Below, in pieces: positions 47,477-54,948 of a stretch of 64,000 bases of DNA. Numbering within the stretch: position 1 is the stretch's first letter; every line of letters begins with the position of its first letter. The notes beneath the pieces are model-generated. The model had not been told where the DNA came from and did not search any database. It saw nothing but the letters and a program-made list of their open reading frames with translations. Origin of the DNA: Ancylobacter sonchi (GTDB taxonomy: Bacteria > Pseudomonadota > Alphaproteobacteria > Rhizobiales > Xanthobacteraceae); assembly GCF_018390695.1 (NCBI RefSeq), contig NZ_JAHBGF010000020.1, positions 725,340-789,339 on the forward strand. Reading direction: 5' to 3'. The position numbers were made by a program, and so were the translations under genes.

Positions 47477-47904
47477 GATGCGCCTCCCGCGGGCAAGAGC
47501 CGAGCCGCCGCACGCCCCAACGCCTCCATGTAGAGGCCTTCCATGCTGCGTTCGTCGGACATCGGCAGCCAGTCTACTAAGCCGCCTCCACAGAGCTCGG
47601 TATTTGCGGCGACGAGTTCGGCGCCCATCTCGCACAGCAGCCGGAAGCCCGGCAGCGTTGTCGGCACGGTCGTGATCACCTTTTGGACGGCCAGAGTTTG
47701 CGCCGCCCCCAGAGCGTCCATCTCATCGTCAGGGATATCGGAAACAGACATCCATGCCTGCCAGCGATATCGCCATTCGGCGACGGCAGCGAAAATGGGG
47801 TCCGGCGCCAGAGGCAGCTGATTGGCCACGAGAACCGTAGTGGCACCGCCGGTCGCGAGAAGCGCGGCTCCGCTACCGGCGATAAGGGTACGACGGTCCA
47901 TCAC
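47473..47904 (-). CDS. Exported hypothetical protein (Tat-like signal)
   Basis: A 143-residue protein starting MMDRRTLIAGSGAALLATGG, followed by a helical domain with FRLLCEMGAELVAANTELC. Paired with the next exported protein and preceded by a small cytoplasmic gene; the three overlap by 4 bp each. Function unknown. Confidence 0.6.
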   Translation of the reverse strand: MMDRRTLIAGSGAALLATGGATTVLVANQLPLAPDPIFAAVAEWRYRWQAWMSVSDIPDDEMDALGAAQTLAVQKVITTVPTTLPGFRLLCEMGAELVAANTELCGGGLVDWLPMSDERSMEGLYMEALGRAAARLLPAGGAS

Positions 47905-48131
47905 GCAGCTCTCCGCTTACCGCCGTCCCTGGCCTTGCTCGTGGGCGGCACCCCGCAAATGAACTCATCAAGGCATTGGGCTGCGAGTTCGAGAACGCGA
48001 TGCGCTTGCGCGGGATTATCCGGCAGCATCGACACTATCCGCGCCGCCACTTGACGGTAGATCCGCTCGGAATCGAGCGGGACGCCGATGGCTTCTTTCA
48101 TTTCGGGAGTGATCGAAGACCTGCGTGACAT
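47901..48131 (-). CDS. Small hypothetical protein
   Basis: A 76-residue protein (RIYRQVAARIVSMLPDNPAQ, HRVLELAAQCLDEFICG). AGGAGGG lies before the ATG. First gene of the three-gene run toward 47054. No family is recognised. Confidence 0.6.
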   Translation of the reverse strand: MSRRSSITPEMKEAIGVPLDSERIYRQVAARIVSMLPDNPAQAHRVLELAAQCLDEFICGVPPTSKARDGGKRRAA

Positions 48132-48237
48132 GAGGTAGCCCTCCTGTGTGGCTTGGTGGAAGACAGGCAAAGGGGTGGCATTGGCCGAGACATGCGTGTC
48201 CGGCATTGGATTGATCCGTTGCAGCGATGTTGCTCTT

Positions 48238-48257
48238 TTGATATAAGGTTATATCAA
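48238..48257. promoter_or_regulatory. Palindromic operator upstream of the XRE regulator
   Basis: The perfect palindrome TTGATATAAGGTTATATCAA (9-bp arms, 2-bp centre), 35 bp before the XRE gene. Its right half recurs at 48280. Confidence 0.75.
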
Positions 48258-48279
48258 CGCGAATGCAACATTAAAAGTG

Positions 48280-48293
48280 TAAGGTTATATCAA
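48280..48293 (+). promoter_or_regulatory. Second half-operator touching the XRE start codon
   Basis: TAAGGTTATATCAA repeats the right 14 bases of the palindrome at 48238. Its last A is the first base of the XRE ATG, so binding here would block translation-initiation-region transcription. Confidence 0.6.
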
Positions 48294-48532
48294 TGCCGGT
48301 TTTTGCGGCGTCTCAGTGTCGGGCAGCGAGGGCGCTTCTCGCTTGGTCTCAGGATCAGCTCGCCGAGGCTTCCGGAGTGGCAAAGGCGACGATTGCGAAT
48401 TTTGAGCTGGGGAAGCGAACTCCCTACGACCGAACCCTCACTGATCTGCGCACCGCACTCGAAGCGGCCGGCATAGAGTTCATTCCCGAGAACGGCGGTG
48501 GGGTGGGCGTGAGGCTGGCGAAGCGGGCTTGA
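48293..48532 (+). CDS. XRE family transcriptional regulator
   Basis: A 79-residue Cro/C1-type protein: CRAARALLAWSQDQLAEASG, VAKATIANFELGKRTPYDRT, then GIEFIPENGGGVGVRL. The last part is typical of small regulators in alphaproteobacterial islands. It likely binds the two copies of its operator just upstream. Confidence 0.88.
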   Translation: MPVFAASQCRAARALLAWSQDQLAEASGVAKATIANFELGKRTPYDRTLTDLRTALEAAGIEFIPENGGGVGVRLAKRA

Positions 48533-48550
48533 TCGACAAAGCCAGGCCGC

Positions 48551-49038
48551 ATGCCGCTGAGCAAGCTTGAGAGAGACGAGCAGGTTGCTCGGTGGATCGA
48601 GTTGATCGAGTTGAAGAGGGTTTCTCGTCAAGTTGACGAGAAAAGGGAGGTGGGCCGGCCCGAAAGTGGGGTCTCCGCAGCGTCACGAGAGCTGGGTATT
48701 TCGGAGCCCGATGCTCGTCGAGCCGTCAACGTTGCGGCCCTGTCTCCTGAAGCCAAGGAGGCGGCGCGAGAGGCTGGTCTCGATGACAATCGCTCCGCCC
48801 TTCTAGATGCCGCTGCAAAGCCGACCGTGGCCGAACAAGTCGCTGCAATCCATGCCCGCGCCACGCGCGAGGTAAGGCTCGCCGATGAGCCTCTGAACGA
48901 TTTCGAGAGCAAGGAAAAGCAGGCCTCTGCACTGATGGCGGCTCGGAACAAGGAGGCGCGGAAGCTTGGCGGGATCTTCTGTCCCAGATAGATCGCCCGT
49001 CGATGCGCCGCTGGCACAGCACATTAAAATCACTCTGA
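48551..49038 (+). pseudogene. Truncated, frameshifted ParB-like protein
   Basis: The frame open to 48991 begins inside a ParB-type protein (DEQVARWIELIE, then the HTH VSAASRELGISEPDARRAV) and lacks the N-terminal nuclease domain. Near 48955 the family sequence continues in another frame (AEAWRDLLSQIDRPSM, ending at 49036-49038), so one base is missing. Both damages mark it as a remnant. Confidence 0.7.
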
Positions 49039-49127
49039 ACTTGCAGCTTATCGCATGTTCAGCCGAATCTATTTCGAATATCAGAATGATCGTTGACTCA
49101 TAAAAGAATGCCTATCACACTCTATCT

Positions 49128-49835
49128 ATGAGAAAACATCTTATATGTGCTGTTTTCGTTTTCCCGCTGGCTGTTCAGCCGGCGAATGCTGATTTTTTTG
49201 GCGATGTTTGGGGTGTCGTTACCGATCCATTCAAAATTGGAAGGGCATCGGAAAATATAGTGCATGCCGTTGAGCGAGCGGCAATACATATTAGTCGAAT
49301 CCAAAAAGATATAGATTCGAGTGCCGAAGCTAGAATTAACCAAATCCAAGGCGTGCTTCGAGATACGAAATTAAATCTTGATGACAGCATCGATAAGGCT
49401 CTGACTCGCATATCGTCTATAAGCGATAAGCTATTCTTGGATACATCAAACCTCGTTAGATGCTCCACGGAAGAGGCCGCGAGATCGATACAAGACCATT
49501 TGTCTCAATCGCTTAACGATCTTGGACGGCGCAAGCCACGGATCGCCGTTTTCGGATGGACAATCCTCACGGCCGAAATTGACTCGCAAGATATTACGTC
49601 CCCTATTGCCTCATTTCGGGAAGTGAAGGCAATTTATGATCAAAAAATAAGTGCAATATCTCCGAGTGACCATCCTTCAAAGTTGACAGATTACTACGCT
49701 GAAATTGCGAGATTGGCAAGATTGACGGCCTGTCATTATCACAATGACTCTAATACATGGCTTGATTTATACGACGACTACCAGCTGGAATATATAAGGC
49801 AACAAAAATATTGGACGAATATTAAACCTATATGA
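49128..49835 (+). CDS. AT-rich exported coiled-coil hypothetical protein
   Basis: A 235-residue protein with a signal peptide (HLICAVFVFPLAVQPANA). Residues ~45-125 are amphipathic helix (AERAAIHISRIQKDIDSS, LDDSIDKALTRISS), then a mixed domain ending near a Tyr-rich tail. AT-rich codons (ATA, TTA, AGA) set it apart from the surroundings, pointing to recent transfer. No family is recognised. It is linked to the collar-fold gene 10 bp downstream. Confidence 0.7.
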   Translation: MRKHLICAVFVFPLAVQPANADFFGDVWGVVTDPFKIGRASENIVHAVERAAIHISRIQKDIDSSAEARINQIQGVLRDTKLNLDDSIDKALTRISSISDKLFLDTSNLVRCSTEEAARSIQDHLSQSLNDLGRRKPRIAVFGWTILTAEIDSQDITSPIASFREVKAIYDQKISAISPSDHPSKLTDYYAEIARLARLTACHYHNDSNTWLDLYDDYQLEYIRQQKYWTNIKPI

Positions 49836-49845
49836 GAGGTTGATC

Positions 49846-50310
49846 GTGAAATATATCGTCGCTTCGCTTTGTCTCATGTCTTTAAGTAGCGCAGCTATAG
49901 CACAAGAGCAGTGTTCGACAGTTGCTCAATGCGCCCAATTGGCTATGGAGGCGGCCTACCAAGCCAAATTGGCGCTGCAAATTGCGACCCCCAAGGGAGC
50001 TGTTTTAGCGTTCGATTCAGATAAGTGCCCCGAAGGCTGGACCGATTTCGGTCAAGCAAGCGGTAGAACTATAGTTGGCGCAGATCCTTCAAACCCCATG
50101 TTTAATTTAGGAAAGATTGGTGGGCGGGTCGATATTCCTATGGATGGACAGCACAACCATGCTGTTCAAGGTCGACGCAACGAACTCAATGGTCGTTTTG
50201 GCAACGACAATGGTGATGATGATTGGTCGACCGTTGCAAATGGCGCTCACAATCACGGTGGAGATAATATGCCGCCGTACATTGCCTTGAAATTGTGTAA
50301 AAGGCAGTAA
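49846..50310 (+). CDS. Exported protein with a phage tail-collar-like fold
   Basis: A 154-residue protein starting at GTG with AGAGG upstream. A signal peptide (ASLCLMSLSSAAIAQ) is followed by GWTDFGQASGRTIVGA and HNHAVQGRRNELNG and ends in MPPYIALKLCKR, as do tail-collar and receptor-tip domains. Phage fibres normally have no signal peptide, so this is a cellular, exported version. AT-rich like its partner. Confidence 0.7.
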   Translation: MKYIVASLCLMSLSSAAIAQEQCSTVAQCAQLAMEAAYQAKLALQIATPKGAVLAFDSDKCPEGWTDFGQASGRTIVGADPSNPMFNLGKIGGRVDIPMDGQHNHAVQGRRNELNGRFGNDNGDDDWSTVANGAHNHGGDNMPPYIALKLCKRQ

Positions 50311-50440
50311 TTTATCGAAATATTATATGATGTAATGCAGGCAATGTGAACTGCGGTGACCGAAAATGGCTGAGATTTTCCTAAGGTAATGGGAATTTCT
50401 TCGCCGAGCATGTGTTACGCCACGCTATTCTAACCTCCTA

Positions 50441-51000
50441 TCACGTTGCCGGCTTCATCTCCGCCAGCAGCGTAGGGATCAACTCCGACACCGTCGGATG
50501 GATAGGCGCTGCGCGCTGGAAGACCGTGCAGGGGACGTTCGCATCCATGATGTCGAGCAGTCCGTGAATGGCCTCGTCACCGCCGGTACAGAGTATCGTT
50601 GCCCCGAGGATGCGCTGCGTTTGGGCATCCACCGCCACCTTCATGAAGCCCAGTGTTTCGGCCTTCTCTACCGCGCGGCCGACCTTGCTCATTGGCCACT
50701 TGCCGATGAGCAGGGGTCGACGACTTGCGCGGGCTTGCGCTTCCGTCATACCGACCCGTCCCAACGGCGGATCGGTGTAGAGTGCATAGCCGGGAAGCCG
50801 CTCGCTCACCTTCCAGTCCTGGCCGTCCAGCAGGTTGGCCGCGACAATCTCGAAGTCGTTATAGGCCGTGTGGGTGAAGGCCCCTCGTCCGTTGCAGTCG
50901 CCAAGCCCGTAGACGCCAGGCACGCTCGTCTCGAGAAAATCGTCGACCGTGATATAGCCGCGCGCATCGGCCCTGATGCCAGCGGCTTCCCGCTTGAGGG
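50441..51000 (-). pseudogene. C-terminal fragment of a pyridine nucleotide-disulfide oxidoreductase
   Basis: About 185 residues match the last part of mercuric-reductase-like flavoproteins: VPGVYGLGDCNGRGAFTH (FAD), then the dimerisation domain with PPLGRVGMTEAQAR and HPTVSELIPTLL. The N-terminal FAD and NAD domains with the redox-active Cys pair are absent, so this is a broken gene, probably cut by an insertion. Confidence 0.8.
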
Positions 51001-51268
51001 CGTACGCCCCCCGATGAACCAATTGCCACGTGGGGTGCCGCACGGTTCCGAGTGGCCCTGTTGTGCTCCGCTTCTTCTATCAAGCGACGACGTAGCAATT
51101 CTGACAAGTGCCGGACCTGCGCTCTGCCAACGAACCACGGGATCTGGCGAAGAGGCCCAAAAAATTTTCGCCGAACGAGTTCTCCCCAATCCGCCGATCA
51201 CATCAGAGTTCATCAGGAAGTACCAGTAAACATCAGCGACTATCAGAGATGACGTGCACGATAATTTT

Positions 51269-51288
51269 GCATAAATCGGCATTTATGC
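51269..51288. promoter_or_regulatory. Palindromic operator of the ribbon-helix-helix gene
   Basis: GCATAAAT-CGGC-ATTTATGC, a perfect 8-bp inverted repeat 34 bp before the gene. A further copy of the half-site GCATTTAT lies next to the start (51313-51320). The layout suits autoregulation. Confidence 0.7.
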
Positions 51289-51321
51289 TACACAAATCTA
51301 TACGAGCATGGAGCATTTATC

Positions 51322-51501
51322 ATGAGCCAAGCCCTAACCGAGCAGATGAATATTCGCCTCTCGCCGGAAGTGGCATCGTCTATCGACGCAGCCGCGGCGC
51401 GCGAATGCCTGACACCGAGTGCCTTCGTCCGGCAGATCGTCATGCGAGAGCTCCGCATGAGCATGAGGCCGCGCAGGCCGGAAACCCAGAACGCGGCTTG
51501 A
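51322..51501 (+). CDS. Ribbon-helix-helix (CopG/Arc) DNA-binding protein
   Basis: A 59-residue protein: beta strand EQMNIRLSPEVASSID, then helices with LTPSAFVRQIVMRELRM. The fold is typical of Arc/CopG repressors and antitoxins. GGAG precedes the ATG by about 9 bp. No toxin gene is adjacent; the next genes are virion proteins, so it may be a phage regulator. Confidence 0.75.
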   Translation: MSQALTEQMNIRLSPEVASSIDAAAARECLTPSAFVRQIVMRELRMSMRPRRPETQNAA

Positions 51502-51541
51502 CCCGAAAGGGCTCGGAGAGCCCCAGCCATAGGAGGCTCCC

Positions 51542-52726
51542 ATCGTTTCGACCCCTTCATATCCGGATACGAAAGAGACGGCTGCGACGCAGTCGGGGCT
51601 GAATCGTGAGACCGCGATCACGCAGCAGCAGCTGAACATGGTCAACCAGCAGACCCCTTATGGGTCGTTGACCTTCGATCAAACCGGCCAGTCTTTCACC
51701 CCCTCTGAGACGGGCGGCCAGCAGTACTACTACAACGCCAGCACGGGCGAATATTCGACCGCGCCGCACTACACCAGCCAGTCAACCACGACCGAGGTCC
51801 CGCGCGCGACCATCGGAGGCGGATCGCGCCTTGGCCAGAGCCCGCTTACCCGGACGCAGACCTCTCAGGTGCTTGATCCGGCATGGCAGGACGTCGGCAA
51901 GGGCTTCATGACGCCGCAGTACACGGCGACGACGACGCTTTCCCCGGAACAGCAGGCCATCCTTGACCAGACGCAGGCCGCGAACCTCAATCTTGGCACA
52001 CTGGCCAACGAGCGATCCGCCTTCCTGAAGGACTACCTTTCCCAGAATGTCGACCTCTCGACGGCGGGCCTGAAGAACTACATCGACCAGAACTGGGCGA
52101 CTGACTTCAACACCGAGCAGGATCGCCAACAGGGGACGGTCCGTAGCCAGTTGATCAATGCCGGCATCCGCCCTGGCACGCCCGCTTACGATCAGGCCAT
52201 GAGCGAGTTCGCCAAGAACCGTTCGTCCGGCTACGACCGGCTGCTGTCGGACACGTATGGGCAGGCCGCCAATTTCCTGATGACGGAGCGCAACCAGCCT
52301 CTGAACGAGATCAGCGCGCTACTTGGCGGCTCTCAGATTCAGAACCCGAATTTCGTCTCGACGCCGCAGACACAAGTGGGCGGCGTCGACTACGCGGGAC
52401 TGGTCGCGGATCAATACGCTGCCGAACAGCAGGCATCCAGTTCTGCCATGGGCGGCATTTTCGGGCTGCTTTCGGCACCCTTCAAGCTCGGCAGCGGCGC
52501 CGGCCTACTCACATCAGATCGTCGTTTGAAGCGCGACATTGAGCGCATCGGGGCTGTAGGTCGGTTGCCATGGTACCGATTCAATTATGTCTGGGATCTA
52601 CCCTGTGTAGCGCCGCGTGAAGGCTTCATGTCCGATGATGTTCGCCAGATCGCTCCGCATGCCGTCGTTGCAGATGCCGATGGCTTCGATGCGGTTGACT
52701 ACGCTATCGCGATGGAGGCTGCCTGA
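51542..52726 (+). CDS. Phage virion protein with tail-spike-type C-terminal end
   Basis: A 394-residue protein if translated from ATC at 51542. AGGAGG lies 5 bp before this codon and the first 32 residues (with PDTKETAATQSG and RETAITQQQL) are conserved-looking for this kind of phage protein; the first ATG (51638) lacks a ribosome-binding site. The end carries LTSDRRLKRDIERIG, as in proteins with an S74-type intramolecular chaperone, though shorter. It is most likely a podophage internal or tail component. Overlaps the next start (TGATG). Confidence 0.7.
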   Translation: MVSTPSYPDTKETAATQSGLNRETAITQQQLNMVNQQTPYGSLTFDQTGQSFTPSETGGQQYYYNASTGEYSTAPHYTSQSTTTEVPRATIGGGSRLGQSPLTRTQTSQVLDPAWQDVGKGFMTPQYTATTTLSPEQQAILDQTQAANLNLGTLANERSAFLKDYLSQNVDLSTAGLKNYIDQNWATDFNTEQDRQQGTVRSQLINAGIRPGTPAYDQAMSEFAKNRSSGYDRLLSDTYGQAANFLMTERNQPLNEISALLGGSQIQNPNFVSTPQTQVGGVDYAGLVADQYAAEQQASSSAMGGIFGLLSAPFKLGSGAGLLTSDRRLKRDIERIGAVGRLPWYRFNYVWDLPCVAPREGFMSDDVRQIAPHAVVADADGFDAVDYAIAMEAA

Positions 52727-54948
52727 TGGCCGCTAATCCTTCGCAAGCATTTGTCTGGGGGCCGGGCGGACAAGCCCTGACCTATGAAGAGCTTCAGCGC
52801 CTGCGTGCGATGGAGGCACAGCAGGAAGGCGGCATTGATACGTCCCCCGTTGGGCATTGGACGCAGGGCGCGGCGCGCGTAGTGGATGCGCTGGCCGGGG
52901 CGATGCGGCGCGGGCAGATCGGCGATGCCATGGCTCAGAACCGGGCTTGGGAAAGCAACTTCATCGCCGATGCGCTCTCTGGCTCCTCTGCCCCGGCTGC
53001 ATCGGGCCTCACGGGCATGGCTGGTGGGAGCGGCGGGGTGCCTTCCTCTGGCGGCACCGTCACGGACACCGCCATCGACCCCAATAATCCGGTCTATGCC
53101 GGCTTCATGGGAGGGGTGCAGCAGGGAGGCGTCACCAATCCGAACGCACTAGCCGCCATCGCCAGCACCGGCCACGCCGAAAGCCGGTTCAACCCGGCGA
53201 ATGTCAATCGCAGTTGGTCGGACCCGTCCGTCTCGGGACAGCCCGGAACCGCCGGCGGCATCATGTCGTGGCGCGGGGACCGGCTGAACAACCTCTACAG
53301 CTTCGCGGCACAGAGGGGCGAGCAGCCCGGCAATATCAGCCCGCAGACGCAGGCCGCGTTCTTCCTCGCCGAAGACCCGCAGCTTATCCAGCGCTTGCAG
53401 GGCGCCCAGTCTGTGCAGGAGGCTCAAGGCCTCATGAACAATGCTTGGCGCTTCGCCAACTACGACCAGCCCGGCGGCGAGGCCGCTCGACGGCTGGCAT
53501 TCGCTCAAGGTCTGCTCCCCAACTTTGCCGGCCAGAGCGACGGCAGCATGTTGCAGAAGATGCCGGACATCACGCCGGCACAGGCTGCGGCTATCCCTCG
53601 CGATCAGCTTATGCAGACGCTCCCCTACGCCCCTTCGGGCGAGCCGGTCGACCCTGCCACGGCTATGCAGCCGCTTGCACAGAACGCCCAGCGCCCCGTG
53701 CAGGTGGCAAGCGCAGATCCGAATGACGTCAATCCGGTTCTGATGGCACTGGCGCAGCGGAGCGGGGCGGTGACTGGCGCCCCGGCTTCACCTCCGCTTG
53801 GCGCGCCTCCGTCGGAAGGTGTCCAGCGCATCGCTCAGGCTTTGCAAAACGCGCCTTCCCGGAAGCAACCTTCGGCTTCCAACACCGCGCCTTTGGTAAG
53901 AGCCCTGGCGGCGTCTTCGCCCAATACTGGAGCGGGATCGCAATCGGGTGGGAATGCGCTCGGCATCGATCCCAAGCTTATCGAAGGCCTCGCTTCCGGC
54001 CGCTTGTCTCCTTCCGGACAGGCCGTTGTGAATGCCATCATCGCACGTCAGCAGCAGGCGAATGATCCTCTCCGGCAGGCGCAGCTCGAGCAGATCCAGT
54101 TGGAGAATGCCCGTCTGCGCAACCCGCGCCAGCCGCTGGTGAATGCCGGCGATGGACGCCTGTTCAACCCGAACAATGGCCAGTGGATCGACGCGCCGAA
54201 CGCGCAGACTGCCCCGACGACCGTGGAAGCCTTCGATCCCGACACTGGCCAGCCCCAGCGCATGCAGTGGAATCCGCAGACGCGGGGATGGGATCCGATT
54301 GGTGGCGTGAAGCGGCCCGCTCCGAAGTCGCTTCCGGCAGCCGTGCAGAAGGCAGAGGCCGACGACCTTCAGGACATCCAGACGCTCGGCGGTATCAACG
54401 ACATGCTCGGACGCTTCGATCAGCAGATAGAAGCCGGCAACCTCCCGCTCGGACCAGTGTCGAACATCATGTCGGGTGCCAAGAACTGGATCGGCAGCTC
54501 CGATGAGGGATCGCGTAACTATGCGTCCTTCATGTCCGGCCTCGAAAAGCTGAGGAATGACAGCCTCCGGCTGAACAAGGGCGTGCAGACGGAAGGTGAC
54601 GCGGAGCGCGCCTGGAACGAACTCCTGAACAATGTGAATGATCCGGCCGTGGTGCGTCAGCGTCTCGCCGAGATCCAGGACATCAACCGCAAGGCCATCA
54701 CCTTCAAATACGGGCTGATCGACAACCGCCGTTCCATGAACGGGCTGGACGCCCTCAATGTCGGCGGTGTCGTCACCTCGCCTTCGGGACAGCAGGGCGC
54801 GCCGCAGCAGCCAGGTGGCGCCGGAGCCGGCACCCAATCCGCCGCCCCTCCGGCTGGTGCGCCACAGGGTGCCCGGCAGGCTCCCGATGGCAACTGGTAC
54901 GTTCCCGATCCGGCACGGCCGGGCAAATATCTGAAGGTTCAGCCCTGA
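52726..54948 (+). CDS. Phage virion protein with tail-lysozyme-like domain
   Basis: A 740-residue protein. Around residues 130-250 is a lysozyme-like domain (IASTGHAESRFNPANVN, GGIMSWRGDRLNNLYSFA), like the phage tail lysozyme used to open peptidoglycan during DNA entry. The rest is Gln/Ala/Pro-rich and probably extended. It overlaps the next gene by one base. An ejection-type protein of a podophage is the best reading. Confidence 0.75.
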   Translation: MAANPSQAFVWGPGGQALTYEELQRLRAMEAQQEGGIDTSPVGHWTQGAARVVDALAGAMRRGQIGDAMAQNRAWESNFIADALSGSSAPAASGLTGMAGGSGGVPSSGGTVTDTAIDPNNPVYAGFMGGVQQGGVTNPNALAAIASTGHAESRFNPANVNRSWSDPSVSGQPGTAGGIMSWRGDRLNNLYSFAAQRGEQPGNISPQTQAAFFLAEDPQLIQRLQGAQSVQEAQGLMNNAWRFANYDQPGGEAARRLAFAQGLLPNFAGQSDGSMLQKMPDITPAQAAAIPRDQLMQTLPYAPSGEPVDPATAMQPLAQNAQRPVQVASADPNDVNPVLMALAQRSGAVTGAPASPPLGAPPSEGVQRIAQALQNAPSRKQPSASNTAPLVRALAASSPNTGAGSQSGGNALGIDPKLIEGLASGRLSPSGQAVVNAIIARQQQANDPLRQAQLEQIQLENARLRNPRQPLVNAGDGRLFNPNNGQWIDAPNAQTAPTTVEAFDPDTGQPQRMQWNPQTRGWDPIGGVKRPAPKSLPAAVQKAEADDLQDIQTLGGINDMLGRFDQQIEAGNLPLGPVSNIMSGAKNWIGSSDEGSRNYASFMSGLEKLRNDSLRLNKGVQTEGDAERAWNELLNNVNDPAVVRQRLAEIQDINRKAITFKYGLIDNRRSMNGLDALNVGGVVTSPSGQQGAPQQPGGAGAGTQSAAPPAGAPQGARQAPDGNWYVPDPARPGKYLKVQP

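Noticed and set aside
51108..51602. A 164-codon plus-strand frame over the ribbon-helix-helix gene
   Set aside because: It runs in a different frame from the clear RHH protein and has no coding features.
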